From Rubrivivax sp. (GTDB lineage Bacteria; Pseudomonadota; Gammaproteobacteria; Burkholderiales; Burkholderiaceae), in assembly GCA_016790225.1 (NCBI GenBank), contig JAEUOZ010000033.1, forward strand, positions 29,153 through 93,152: a stretch of DNA of 64,000 nt, given 5' to 3'. Below are positions 43,231 to 52,039 of the stretch, piece after piece. The first letter of the stretch is position 1, and each line of letters opens with the position of its first letter. The position numbers and the translations under genes are program-made. Under the pieces are notes generated by a model. It was not told where the DNA came from, made no database searches, and saw nothing but the letters and a program-made list of their open reading frames with translations.

Positions 43231-44907
43231 ATGCAGCACCTGCTGAACCTGCTCGCGGCCATCGCACTGCTCGTCTGGGCCACCCACATCGTGCGCACCG
43301 GCGTGCTGCGCCTGTATGGCGCCAACCTGCGCGAACTCATCTCGCAGAGCGTGGGCAACCGGCTGCGCGCCCTGCTGGCCGGCCTGGCGGTCACCAGCCT
43401 GGTGCAATCCAGCACCGCCACGGGGCTGATCGTGTCCTCCTTTGTCGGGCGCGGGCTGATCGCCACCTCGGCTGCGCTGGCCGTGATGCTGGGTGCAGAC
43501 ATCGGCACCAGCGCGATGGTGGTGGTGTTCAGCTTCGATCTGTCCTGGCTTTCGCCGCTGCTGATCTTCGTGGGCGTGGTGCTGTTCATCAGCCGCGAGC
43601 GCACGAATGTCGGGCGCTTCGGCCGCATCGTCATCGGCGTGGGCCTCATCACGCTGGCTCTGCAGCTCATCGTCGGCGCCACGCGCCCGCTGATCGAATC
43701 GCCGGCCGTGCGTCAATTGCTCGCGGCGCTGCCCAACGAGGTGCTGCTGGACATCCTGGTGGGTGCCGTGCTGACCGTCCTGTCGTACTCCTCCCTGGCC
43801 ATCGTGCTGCTCACCGCCACGCTGGCCGGCGCGGGCATGGTGCCCGCCGGCGTGGCCCTGGGCCTGGTGCTGGGTGCCAACATCGGCAGCGGCGTCCTGG
43901 GCGTGCTGACCACCGCGCAGGCCGATGTGGCCACGCGCCGCCTGCCGGTGGGCAACCTGCTGTTCAAGCTGGCCGGGGCGATGCTCGTCGTGCCCTGGCT
44001 GGGCCCGGCGCTCGAACTGCTGCAGCGGCAGTTCGGCGCCGTGGCGCAGCAGGTGGTGGCCTTCCATCTGCTCTTCAACGTCGCGCTGGCGCTGGGCTTC
44101 ATCGGGTTCACCGGGCTCATGGCCCTTCATCTGGAACGTTGGATGTCAGCGCCGGTGCCACCGCCTTCGCAGTCGCGGCCCCGGCACCTGGATCCTGTGG
44201 CGCTGCCCACGCCTTCGCTGGCCATCGCCTGTGCGGCACGCGAAGCGCTGCACCAGGCCGATGTGGTGGAGACCATGCTGCGCGGCGCGATCGAGGTCAT
44301 CCGCACGAACGACCTCTCGCTGGCCGAGCAGCTGCGCAAGATGGACGACACGGTTGATGAGCTCTATTCGGCCATCAAGTTCTACCTCACGCAGATCTCG
44401 CGCGAAGCGCTGAGCGAGCGCGAAAGCCGCCGCTGGACCGACATCGTGAGCTTCACGATCAACATGGAACAGATCGGCGACATCGTCGAGCGCATCCTGC
44501 AGGATGTGGAGGACAAGAAGATCCGCCCGGGACGCAATTTCAGCGAAGCCGGCATGGCCGAGATCAGCCACCTGCACGAGCGCCTGCTGTCCAACCTGCG
44601 CCTGGGCATGACGGTCTTCCTGGACGGCCATGTGAACGACGCGCGCAAGCTGCTGGAAGAGAAGGCGCGCTTCCGCGACCTGGAGCATGCCTACGCTGCA
44701 ACGCACATTGCGCGGCTGCGCGAGAACACCGCCCCCAGCATCGAGACCAGCAGCCTGCACCTGGACCTGATCAGCGATCTCAAGCGCATCAACTCGCACC
44801 TGTGCTCGATCGCCTATCCCATCCTGGAGTCCGCCGGCGTGCTGGCCAGCACGCGGCTGCGCGATTCGCGCCTGGCCGATCTGCTGGGCGACGAGGCGTC
44901 GCGCTGA
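43231..44907 (+). CDS. Na/Pi cotransporter family protein with C-terminal PhoU-like domain
   Basis: The product has 558 residues. The N-terminal 300 are membrane segments in two inverted repeats. The first contains the phosphate-binding QSSTATG (LVQSSTATGLIV) followed by GADIGTS. The second has LSYSSLAIVLL then GANIGSG, so the usual glutamine of the second QSS motif is a tyrosine. Residues from about 330 on are helical and PhoU-like (EQLRKMDDTVDELYSAIKFY, FTINMEQIGDIVERIL). NptA-type proteins move phosphate with sodium, often outward. In this regulon it may handle the phosphate released from phosphonates. It ends 12 bp before the DMT transporter gene. Operator site A lies directly upstream. 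Confidence 0.88.
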   Translation: MQHLLNLLAAIALLVWATHIVRTGVLRLYGANLRELISQSVGNRLRALLAGLAVTSLVQSSTATGLIVSSFVGRGLIATSAALAVMLGADIGTSAMVVVFSFDLSWLSPLLIFVGVVLFISRERTNVGRFGRIVIGVGLITLALQLIVGATRPLIESPAVRQLLAALPNEVLLDILVGAVLTVLSYSSLAIVLLTATLAGAGMVPAGVALGLVLGANIGSGVLGVLTTAQADVATRRLPVGNLLFKLAGAMLVVPWLGPALELLQRQFGAVAQQVVAFHLLFNVALALGFIGFTGLMALHLERWMSAPVPPPSQSRPRHLDPVALPTPSLAIACAAREALHQADVVETMLRGAIEVIRTNDLSLAEQLRKMDDTVDELYSAIKFYLTQISREALSERESRRWTDIVSFTINMEQIGDIVERILQDVEDKKIRPGRNFSEAGMAEISHLHERLLSNLRLGMTVFLDGHVNDARKLLEEKARFRDLEHAYAATHIARLRENTAPSIETSSLHLDLISDLKRINSHLCSIAYPILESAGVLASTRLRDSRLADLLGDEASR

Positions 44908-44919
44908 GGCGCCACCGAG

Positions 44920-45786
44920 ATGGACAGTTGGGTCGTCGCCTGCGTGCTCTTCGGCGCCTTGCTGCACGCCAGCTGGAATGCACTGGTCAAGAGCTCTGGC
45001 GATCAGCAGGCCGATCTGGCGCTGGTGCATGCCTGCGGCGCGCTGGTGGCGGTGCCGCTGCTGGCTTTCACCGGCTTTCCGCCGGCCGCTGCCTGGCCCT
45101 TTCTGCTGAGCTCGCTGGCCATCCACATGGCCTACTACATCACCCTCAATGGCGCCTACCAGCATGGGGAGCTCAGCCTCACCTACCCCATCATGCGCGG
45201 CAGCGCGCCGCTGCTGGTCGCCCTGGCCAGCGGTCTGGTGCTGGGCGAAAGCCTGCAGCCCATGGCCTGGGCCGGCATCCTGGCGGTGACCGCCGGGGTG
45301 CTGATGGTGGGCCTGGCGCGCGGCGCGGATCCCTGGCACCACCGGCGTGCACTGGGCTATGCGCTGGCCAATGCGGCGGTGATCGCCTGCTACACGCTGG
45401 TGGATGGCCACGGCGTGCGCCAGGCCGCGGCGGCCGGCAGCACGGCGCTGGCCTATGTGGTGATGCTCTTCGTGCTGGATGGCCTGCCCTACCCGGCCTG
45501 GGTCTGGTGGCGTCGCACGCCCGCCGAGCGGCAAGGCCTGGCCCGCTACGCGCGCCAGCGCTGGCCGCTGGCCACCCTGGGCGGGCTGGCCTCACTGGGC
45601 AGCTACGGCATCGCGCTGTGGGCGATGACACGCGCGCCGGTGGCCGTGGTCTCGGCGCTGCGCGAGACCTCGGTGCTGTTCGCCACGCTGCTGTCGGTGC
45701 TGGTGCTGAAGGAACGCTTCACCCTGCGCCGCGCCGCCGGCGCCGGCGTGATCGTCGGCGGCGTGGTGGCCCTCAGACTGAGTTGA
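44920..45786 (+). CDS. DMT/EamA-family membrane protein, phosphonate-associated type
   Basis: The product has 288 residues with about ten hydrophobic segments in two EamA-like halves. The start is MDSWVVACVLFGALLHASWN. The blocks NGAYQHGELSLTYPIMRGSAP and MTRAPVAVVSALRETSVLFA are typical of the DMT proteins linked to phosphonate use loci. The transported compound is unknown; efflux of an intermediate or uptake of a phosphonate are both possible. It is packed between the NptA-like gene (12 bp) and the 2-hydroxyacid dehydrogenase gene (27 bp), so the three are probably one transcript. Confidence 0.85.
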   Translation: MDSWVVACVLFGALLHASWNALVKSSGDQQADLALVHACGALVAVPLLAFTGFPPAAAWPFLLSSLAIHMAYYITLNGAYQHGELSLTYPIMRGSAPLLVALASGLVLGESLQPMAWAGILAVTAGVLMVGLARGADPWHHRRALGYALANAAVIACYTLVDGHGVRQAAAAGSTALAYVVMLFVLDGLPYPAWVWWRRTPAERQGLARYARQRWPLATLGGLASLGSYGIALWAMTRAPVAVVSALRETSVLFATLLSVLVLKERFTLRRAAGAGVIVGGVVALRLS

Positions 45787-45813
45787 ACCCTTGATCAAGG
45801 ACACGCTGCACCC

Positions 45814-46893
45814 ATGACGCCCGCCGATCCGCATGACGCACCACCGGCGGCGCCCGTGCCGCCGGCCCCGCCGGGGCTGAAGCCAGGATTCCGCGTCGTG
45901 CGTACCGACCGCGAACTGACCATGGACCGCACCGACGCCACGCTGCGCGCCTGGGGCGCCGATCTGCGGCTGCTGCCCGATGGCACGGCGCAGGATCAGC
46001 TGGCGGCCGAGCTGGCCGAAGCCGAGCTGCTGCTGATGTGCTACGCCCGCATCAGCCGCCCCGTGCTCCATGGTGCACCGCGGCTCAAGGCCATCGTCAA
46101 GTACGGTGTGGGCATCGACGCGATCGATCTGGAGGCCGCGCGCGAGCTCGGGATACCGGTGGTCAACGTCCCGGCCTACGCCGAGGACACCGTGGCCGAG
46201 GGCGCCTTTGCCCTGCTGATGGCGCTGTTCAAGCGCCTGCGTCCCATCCACCAGGCCATGCAGAGCCAGGGCTGGATCTGGCCCGAGCCCGCCTGGCTGG
46301 CGCACGATCTGGCCGGCAAGACGCTGGCGCTGGTGGGCCTGGGCCGCATCGGCCGCCGCGTGGCGCAGATGGCGCAGGCCTTCCGCATGACGGTGCTGGG
46401 CCACGATCCCCACCTCGCGCCGGCAGACTGGCCCTCCGGCGTGGAACGCTGCGCGCAGCTCGAGCCCATGATCGCGCGCTGCGATGCGCTGTCGCTGCAC
46501 TGCGTGCTGAATGCGCAGACGCGTCACCTGATCGGCCGCGAGCAGCTGGCCCTGCTGCGGCCGCACGCGCTGCTGGTGAATGTCTCGCGCGGCGAGCTGA
46601 TCGACGAATCCGCCCTGCTGCCCCTGCTGCTGGAGCGGCGCATCGCGGGTGCCGCGCTGGATGTGTATGCGCAAGAGCCGCTGGCACGCCAGGGCCACCC
46701 GCTGTCGCCGCTGTACGCGCTGGATCACGTGCTGCTGTGGCCGCATCTGAGCTTCTTCACGCACGAAGCCCTGGCGCGGCTGGAGCACGAGACGCTGCTG
46801 CGCTGCCACGAGGCGCTCTCGGGCCAGCCGCTGAGCGTGGCCTCGCAGGATCCGCGGCTGCGCGCGCAGACCCGCGGCGTGCGCTTCGTCTGA
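45814..46893 (+). CDS. D-isomer-specific 2-hydroxyacid dehydrogenase family protein
   Basis: The product has 359 residues. The NAD motif is LALVGLGRIGRRVAQMAQ. Catalytic residues are expected at Arg in NVSRGELID, Glu in DVYAQEPL and His in LWPHLSFFTHEA. An N-terminal Pro/Ala-rich stretch of about 20 residues precedes the fold. The family reduces 2-oxoacids or oxidises 2-hydroxyacids, and includes phosphite dehydrogenase (PtxD) and phosphoglycerate dehydrogenase. A role on a phosphonate-derived 2-hydroxy or 2-oxo compound is plausible from the neighbours but unproven. Phosphite oxidation cannot be claimed from the sequence. Confidence 0.85.
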   Translation: MTPADPHDAPPAAPVPPAPPGLKPGFRVVRTDRELTMDRTDATLRAWGADLRLLPDGTAQDQLAAELAEAELLLMCYARISRPVLHGAPRLKAIVKYGVGIDAIDLEAARELGIPVVNVPAYAEDTVAEGAFALLMALFKRLRPIHQAMQSQGWIWPEPAWLAHDLAGKTLALVGLGRIGRRVAQMAQAFRMTVLGHDPHLAPADWPSGVERCAQLEPMIARCDALSLHCVLNAQTRHLIGREQLALLRPHALLVNVSRGELIDESALLPLLLERRIAGAALDVYAQEPLARQGHPLSPLYALDHVLLWPHLSFFTHEALARLEHETLLRCHEALSGQPLSVASQDPRLRAQTRGVRFV

Positions 46894-46951
46894 CGATGGC
46901 GGGCACGCGCATGGGCCGCTTTGCTGCGCACCGGGCGCCCTGGGAGCATCC

Positions 46952-47005
46952 GGCACACCAGGCACACCAGGCGCATCGGCCACATCGGCCGCATCGGCCG
47001 CATCG
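46952..47005 (+). repeat. Six imperfect tandem 9-mers upstream of the phosphonate regulator
   Basis: Units run GGCACACCA twice, then GGCGCATCG, GCCACATCG and GCCGCATCG twice. The array lies between the 2-hydroxyacid dehydrogenase stop and operator site C. No function is evident; slippage is its likely origin. Confidence 0.7.
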
Positions 47006-47020
47006 ACGCCCCAGGCCATT

Positions 47021-47037
47021 TTGTAGACAATCTACAG
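47021..47037. promoter_or_regulatory. Operator-like inverted repeat C upstream of the phosphonate regulator
   Basis: TTGTAGACAATCTACAG contains TGTAGA-CAA-TCTACA, a perfect 6-3-6 palindrome, and the core TTGT-AG-ACAATCT-CA shared with sites A and B. It lies 20 bp before the proposed ATG of the FCD/GntR regulator, which suggests autoregulation. Confidence 0.65.
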
Positions 47038-47056
47038 CTTGAGCCCCGCCCTCCCG

Positions 47057-47779
47057 ATGCCCGCCTTGCGCACCGCCAGCCGTCACACACCCAGCCAGAC
47101 CATCGAGGTGCTGCAGGCGCACTCGCTGGCCACGCTGGCCCAGCAGGAGCTGGAGCGCCGCATCCTGTCCGGCGAGATCGCGGCTGGCGCCAAGCTCAAC
47201 GAGGTGGAGCTGGCCTCGGCGCTGGGCGTCTCGCGCGGGCCCGTGCGCGAAGCCTTTCGCGCCCTCAGCCAAGCCGGGCTGGTGCGCGTGGAAAAGAACC
47301 GCGGCGTCTTTGTGCGCCAGCTCTCGCTGGACGAGGCGGCCGAGATCTACGAGGTGCGCGCCGCGCTGGAAGGCCTGATCGGCAAGCTGGCGGCACGCCG
47401 CATCGGGCTCGATGAGCTGGAGCAGCTGCGCGACACCGTGCGCCGCATGCAGCAGCTGCAGCGCGCGCGGCGGCCGCAGGCCTACTTCGAGCTGAACCTG
47501 CAGTTCCACGAGCTGCTGGCACGCGCCGCGCGCAACGAGGCGCTGCTCACGCATTACCGCAGCGTGGTCAACCAGCTGGATCTGTACCGCCGCACCACGC
47601 TGTCACGCAGCGCGGAGATCATTCCGCAATCGACGCAGGAACACGAAGCCATCGTCGAGGCCGTGGCCCTGCGCGACGAGCGGCGCGCCGAGCAGCTGCT
47701 CACCGAGCATGTGCTGGGCAGCCGCGCGCGGCTGCAGGCCGTGCTGATCAACTCGCCCGGCACGCCGCCACGCGTCTAG
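47057..47779 (+). CDS. phnR: GntR/FCD transcriptional regulator of phosphonate use
   Basis: From the ATG at 47057 the product has 240 residues; a TTG at 47039 would overlap operator C and is less likely. The N-terminal winged helix-turn-helix reads LNEVELASALGVSRGPVREAFRAL. The C-terminal FCD effector domain has DEAAEIYEVRAALEG, NLQFHELLARAARN and EHEAIVEAVALRDERRAEQLL. This matches the regulators found with AEP operons in Burkholderia relatives. The effector is probably a phosphonate or pathway intermediate. Three related inverted repeats in the window fit a dimeric GntR-type site. phnA follows 63 bp downstream. Confidence 0.88.
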   Translation: MPALRTASRHTPSQTIEVLQAHSLATLAQQELERRILSGEIAAGAKLNEVELASALGVSRGPVREAFRALSQAGLVRVEKNRGVFVRQLSLDEAAEIYEVRAALEGLIGKLAARRIGLDELEQLRDTVRRMQQLQRARRPQAYFELNLQFHELLARAARNEALLTHYRSVVNQLDLYRRTTLSRSAEIIPQSTQEHEAIVEAVALRDERRAEQLLTEHVLGSRARLQAVLINSPGTPPRV

Positions 47780-47842
47780 CGGTCACCGATCCTGCTGCGC
47801 CCGCGCCCCGCCAATCTTGAACACCTACCCCGCCTGCACACC

Positions 47843-49102
47843 ATGAGCCTGCACCCCGATACCGTCAGCGTCAATGGCACCCTCTACCGCTGGCCACAGC
47901 GCCCCACGGTGGTGGTGTGCATCGACGGCGGCGATCCGGCCTACCTGCGCCAGTTTCTGGCCGACGGCAGCATCCCGAACATCGCCCGCTTCGTCACCGA
48001 AGGCTTTGCCACCGTGGCCGACGGCTCGATGCCCTCGTTCACCTGCCCGAACAACATGTCCATGATCACGGGCACGCCGACCTCGAAGCACGGCATCAGC
48101 GGCAACTTCTACCTGGACACGCGCACCTGGGAGCCGGTGGTGATGACCGGCCCCGACCTGCTGCGCGGCGACACCATCCTGGCGCGCTTTGCCGAGGCCG
48201 GCGCGCGCGTGGTCTCCATCACTGCCAAGGACAAGCTGCGCAAGCAGCTCTCCAAGGGCCTGGACGTGAGCCAGGGCCATGTCTCCTTTTCCACCGAGTT
48301 TGCCGATCGCTGCACGATGGCCGAAAACGGCATCGAGAACGTCACCACCTGGCTGGGCATGGACAAGCCGGGCATGTATTCGATGGAGCTGAGCCTTTTC
48401 GTGCTCGAGGCCGGCATCCGGCTGCTGCAGGAGCGCCGCCCGGATCTGCTGTTCCTCAGCCTCACCGACTGGGTGCAGCACAAGTGGGCGCCCGATGAAG
48501 AAGGCGCGCGCCTTTTCTACCGCAAGCTGGACGATGCCATCGGTCGCCTGGCGGCGCTGGACGCCACCGTCGCGTTGACCGCCGATCACGGCATGAACGA
48601 CAAGAGCGACGCTGCGGGCGAGCCCAAGGTCATCTGGCTGCAGGACATCCTGGACGCCCGGTTCGGCGTCGGCGCCACCACCGTGATCTGCCCCATCACC
48701 GATGCCTTTGTCGCGCACCACGGCGCGCTGGGCGGCTTCGTGCGGGTATGGACGCGCAGCGCTGTGACGCCGCAGCAGATCATCGACACCATCTCGCCGG
48801 TGGACGGCATCGAGCTGGCGCTGGACCGCGAAACCGCCTGCCGCATGTTCGACCTGCCCGCCGACCGCGAGGCCGATGTGGCCGTGGTGGCCCGCGCGGA
48901 CGTGTGCATCGGCGGCTCGGCCGCCAACCACGATCTCAGCGGCCTGAAGGGCCACCGGCTGCGCACGCACGGCGGCACCTCCGAAGCCAAGGTGCCCATC
49001 ATCCTCAACCGCCCTCTGAATGCCGGCTACCGCATGAAGGCCGCGGGCGAGACGCTGAAGAGCTTCCAGGTCTTCGAATACGCGCTGAACGGCGTGAACT
49101 GA
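47843..49102 (+). CDS. phnA: Phosphonoacetate hydrolase PhnA
   Basis: The product has 419 residues of the alkaline phosphatase superfamily. Zinc ligands and the nucleophile fit the family pattern: Asp in VVVCIDGGDPAYL, Thr in MPSFTCPNNMSMITG, Asp and His in SLTDWVQHKWAPDE, Asp-His in LTADHGMND, and a late His in RTHGGTSEAKVPIILN. The enzyme cleaves the C-P bond of phosphonoacetate to acetate and phosphate. Together with PhnW and PhnY it completes AEP breakdown to acetyl-level carbon and phosphate. It is probably co-transcribed with the regulator upstream. Confidence 0.94.
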   Translation: MSLHPDTVSVNGTLYRWPQRPTVVVCIDGGDPAYLRQFLADGSIPNIARFVTEGFATVADGSMPSFTCPNNMSMITGTPTSKHGISGNFYLDTRTWEPVVMTGPDLLRGDTILARFAEAGARVVSITAKDKLRKQLSKGLDVSQGHVSFSTEFADRCTMAENGIENVTTWLGMDKPGMYSMELSLFVLEAGIRLLQERRPDLLFLSLTDWVQHKWAPDEEGARLFYRKLDDAIGRLAALDATVALTADHGMNDKSDAAGEPKVIWLQDILDARFGVGATTVICPITDAFVAHHGALGGFVRVWTRSAVTPQQIIDTISPVDGIELALDRETACRMFDLPADREADVAVVARADVCIGGSAANHDLSGLKGHRLRTHGGTSEAKVPIILNRPLNAGYRMKAAGETLKSFQVFEYALNGVN

Positions 49103-49114
49103 GGCGCTGACCCT

Positions 49115-50272
49115 TCACTTCAGCCAGCGCAGCAGCTGCTGCGCGACAGCCGGGTCGCTGAGCAGCTGCATGTGGTTCACGCCCTGAAGCACCCGCGTGT
49201 GACCCGGGGCGAAGCGCAGGCGACAGCGGGCCTGCGGGTGCTGGCCCAGCGCGCTGGCCACCGGCACCAGGCCATCGCCCAGCAGCCGCCCTGTGCGCGC
49301 CTGCCCCGCGATGGCCAGACACCGCACGCGTCGCGGCAGGGCCACGACGCGGTGCGGGCCGGGCAGCACGCGCCCCTGGCGCAGATCGGTGATGCCTTCG
49401 CTGCGCAGGCGGCCCAGGCGTGCCAGCGGCGCGGCGTAGGGCGCGGCGTCCAGCAGCAGATCCACCCAGCGCCCGGCGCGCTCCAGCGGCGCGCCCTGGT
49501 GCGGCGTGCCCAGAAAGACCATGTCGTCCAGGCGCTCGGGCCAGGCCAGGCCGGCGCGGCGGGCCTGAGCGAAGGCGCTGCGCGCCACCAGCCCGCCCAT
49601 GCTGTGGCCCAGCAGCACCACGCGCTCCAGCGGCACGGGCCAGGCCTTCAGCAGGGCCTCCAGCGCGTGCGCGGCTTCCAGCCCGTTGCGGTGGATGGCG
49701 CGCCCGCTGTTGTAGCGCAGGTAGACCGGCGTATAGCCCGCATCGCGCGCCAGCTGCGCGCCGTGGTCATGCCCGTCGCGCAGCCATTGCCGATCGTTCA
49801 TGCACAGCCCGTGCACCAGCAGCAGCAAGCGGCCACCGGGGCGGGCGATGCCGGCGGCCAGACCGGCTGCATCCAGGCTCAGCGCCTGGCCGCCCACGCA
49901 CCAGGCCAGCGGCGTGGCCCAGGGGTGGCCCTGGGCTTCCAGGCGGTCGCCGATCACGCCATTCAGCGCGGCCAGCAGGGCCTCGCGCCCGGGTGGGCCG
50001 CTGCGGGTTTCGGCCGTCAGGCCCGGCAGACGCTGGGCCAGCGCCAGGCCCTGATCCACGCCCACGCGCACCAGCCGCGTGACGCCGCGGATGCTGCCGT
50101 AGACCAGCCGCGTCAAGCCGCGCGTGCGCAGCGGCGCCACGCCCAGCGGCAGCCGGGCAATGCCCGCGTGCATGGCCTCGACCAGATCGGTCAGGCCCAG
50201 GGTGGCATCGGCCGCCAGCGTGGCGGCGCCGCGCAGATCGCCCAGGTAGCGCGCCGCCGCCGGCCGCTTCAC
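49115..50272 (-). CDS. Alpha/beta-hydrolase (lipase/esterase-like)
   Basis: The product has 385 residues. The nucleophile elbow is LLGHSMGGLVAR, followed by VFLGTPHQGAPLE. The oxyanion region is LLLLVHGLCMNDRQW, and the C-terminal His is probably in GVNHMQLLSDP. The N-terminal 130 residues are helical and less typical. The overall plan resembles PGAP1/triacylglycerol-lipase-like hydrolases; the substrate is unknown. The GTG start overlaps the stop of the upstream gene (GTGA, 50269-50272), so the two genes are translationally coupled and may act on the same lipid-like compound. Confidence 0.85.
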   Translation of the reverse strand: MKRPAAARYLGDLRGAATLAADATLGLTDLVEAMHAGIARLPLGVAPLRTRGLTRLVYGSIRGVTRLVRVGVDQGLALAQRLPGLTAETRSGPPGREALLAALNGVIGDRLEAQGHPWATPLAWCVGGQALSLDAAGLAAGIARPGGRLLLLVHGLCMNDRQWLRDGHDHGAQLARDAGYTPVYLRYNSGRAIHRNGLEAAHALEALLKAWPVPLERVVLLGHSMGGLVARSAFAQARRAGLAWPERLDDMVFLGTPHQGAPLERAGRWVDLLLDAAPYAAPLARLGRLRSEGITDLRQGRVLPGPHRVVALPRRVRCLAIAGQARTGRLLGDGLVPVASALGQHPQARCRLRFAPGHTRVLQGVNHMQLLSDPAVAQQLLRWLK

Positions 50273-51468
50273 CCTTCCACCACGAAGCTCAGGCCGGCAT
50301 GGGCCTGCAGCCTCTCGATCAGCGGGCCGCCCATGGCCGGCGCCGGGGTCCAGATGCCGCCCGGGGTGGGCTGCGCGTCCTGCAGCAGGCGCACCGCCGC
50401 CTCGGCAATCATCTTGCTGGTGGAGCCATAGCCGGGATCGCGGTCACCGCTGACGCGGGTCTGCAGGCGCTGGCCGGCCGCGTCTTCGCCCAGGAACAGC
50501 AGCTCGTACGAACCCGCCTCGCGCTCGGCCTTGGAAGGGCCCTCGCCCGGCTTCGGGCCGTCGTCCGAGCCCAGCGACTTGTCCGCCGCCACCTGGCGCG
50601 CGATCTGCTCACCCTTGGCGCCCGGGCCGGTGATGAGCATCTCGTCGTAGACGAAGTCAGCGCCGTAGGCCTGCTGCAGCAGCAGGTTGGAGCGGTGCAC
50701 GTTCTTGGTGTTGATGGCGGCCATCACGAACGGCGCCACCCAGACCGGCTCACCGTTCACCGCGGGCAGCGCTTCGTCGACCATCGGCTTGTTGCCGGCC
50801 GGCTGGCGCGGCCCTTCGAAGCCCGGTGTCAGCGAAAACGGGCTGCGCAGCCAGTCCAGCACGCGTGGATCCTGCGCCGCGGCAGCCAGCGTGGCCTTCA
50901 GGCTGGCCGCCGTGCCGCCCGAGAACGTGCCCTTCATCTTGCGCACCCGGCCGCGCACGCGGCTGGCGGGCTGCCCGAAGCGCTGGCGGAATTCCCGCTG
51001 CAGCAGGAAGACGCCCAGATCGAAGGGAATCGAATCGAAACCGCAGGAAAAGACGATGCGCGCGCCGCTGGCCTTGGCCGCGCCTTCGTGCGCATCGATC
51101 ATCTGCCGCATCCAGGCCGGCTCGCCGCACAGATCCACGTAGTCGACACCCTGCGCAGCGCAGGCCGCCAACAGCTCGCTGCCGTAGAGCTGGTAGGGCC
51201 CGACCGTGCTGAGCACCAGCCGCGTCTGCGCCATCAGGCTGCGCAGCGAGGCCGCATCGCCCACGTCGGTCAGCACCAGCGGCGTATCGGCCGGCGCGCC
51301 GATCTCGTCGCGCACGTCGGCCAGCTTCTGCGCGCTGCGTCCACCCATGGCCCAGCGGATGCCTCCGGCGTTGCGGCCATTCGGGTAGCGCTGCACCAGG
51401 TATTCGGCGACCAGGCGGCCCGTGAAGCCGGTGGCGCCATGGACAACGATGTCAAAGGTCTTGCTCAC
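50269..51468 (-). CDS. Saccharopine-dehydrogenase-like / trans-acting enoyl reductase family protein
   Basis: From a GTG at 51468, with AGGAGA 6 bases upstream, the product has 399 residues. The N-terminus has the NADP-binding motif FDIVVHGATGFTGRLVAEYL. Then come STVGPYQLYGSELL, GVDYVDLCGEPAW and VFSCGFDSIPFDLGVFLL, all typical of the saccharopine dehydrogenase NADP-binding family that includes the trans-acting enoyl reductases of mycobacterial lipid synthesis. The reaction here is unknown; reduction of a lipid enoyl or keto intermediate is the family expectation. The open frame upstream of the GTG is not conserved. It is coupled to the hydrolase gene downstream. Confidence 0.87.
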   Translation of the reverse strand: MSKTFDIVVHGATGFTGRLVAEYLVQRYPNGRNAGGIRWAMGGRSAQKLADVRDEIGAPADTPLVLTDVGDAASLRSLMAQTRLVLSTVGPYQLYGSELLAACAAQGVDYVDLCGEPAWMRQMIDAHEGAAKASGARIVFSCGFDSIPFDLGVFLLQREFRQRFGQPASRVRGRVRKMKGTFSGGTAASLKATLAAAAQDPRVLDWLRSPFSLTPGFEGPRQPAGNKPMVDEALPAVNGEPVWVAPFVMAAINTKNVHRSNLLLQQAYGADFVYDEMLITGPGAKGEQIARQVAADKSLGSDDGPKPGEGPSKAEREAGSYELLFLGEDAAGQRLQTRVSGDRDPGYGSTSKMIAEAAVRLLQDAQPTPGGIWTPAPAMGGPLIERLQAHAGLSFVVEG

Positions 51469-51480
51469 GGTGTCTCCTGG

Positions 51481-51519
51481 CGTGTGGGAACGGCGTGTTG
51501 GAACGGCGTGTTGGAACGG
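51481..51519 (+). repeat. Three tandem 13-bp repeats
   Basis: CGTGTGGGAACGG is followed by two perfect copies of CGTGTTGGAACGG. The array lies 12 bp before the GTG of the saccharopine-dehydrogenase-like gene on the - strand, close to where its promoter should be. Confidence 0.8.
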
Positions 51520-52039
51520 TGATTGTGCGGGCCGCCGGGCCTGCCGCCGGCTTCTGGTGCAATTGGCCTTCGCCCAGAGCCCGATTCCATGCTCCATGCG
51601 CCGATTGCCAAGAACCCCCGCCTTCCTCTCCGCCCTCGCCTGCTTTGCCGCGCTGCTCACGGCGGGCTGCAGCAGCACCAACCCCTACCAGGATCCCGCG
51701 CGGCGCCACCACCGGGCGGACGGTTTCAACAACCTGCACATCGACAACTGGCGCGCGGATCAGCCCAGCTTCTGGCGCTGGCAGTGGGAACGCCTGGGCG
51801 AGACGGATAGGCATCGGCTGCCGGCGCCCAGCGGCGAACTGCGGGCGCAACTTCGCGCCGGTGCAGCACTAACCCAGCCGCTTGCCCTGGGATCACAATG
51901 CCACGGTGTGGGGCGGCTTTGTCGTGCAAGGCTAGGAGCGTGGGCCGGCAGCCTTACAGCCTGTTCTACGCCGGCAGCACCGGCCAATCGGCCGACCTCA
52001 AGGCCCCGGGCGAGCGGTTAGACCTCAGCGTGAACCGGA

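Noticed and set aside
42952..44130. Long N-terminal extension of the AEP binding-protein gene
   Set aside because: A signal peptide and strong AGGAGA site fix the start at 42951; the extension is antisense to the NptA-like gene.
45814..46893. Phosphite dehydrogenase (PtxD)
   Set aside because: The family is shared, but nothing in the sequence distinguishes phosphite as substrate and no phosphite transporter is adjacent.
52014..52030. GTTAGAC at the left edge of the ImmA island as an integron core site
   Set aside because: No matching core or attC-like folding site was found at the right edge, and no integrase is present.
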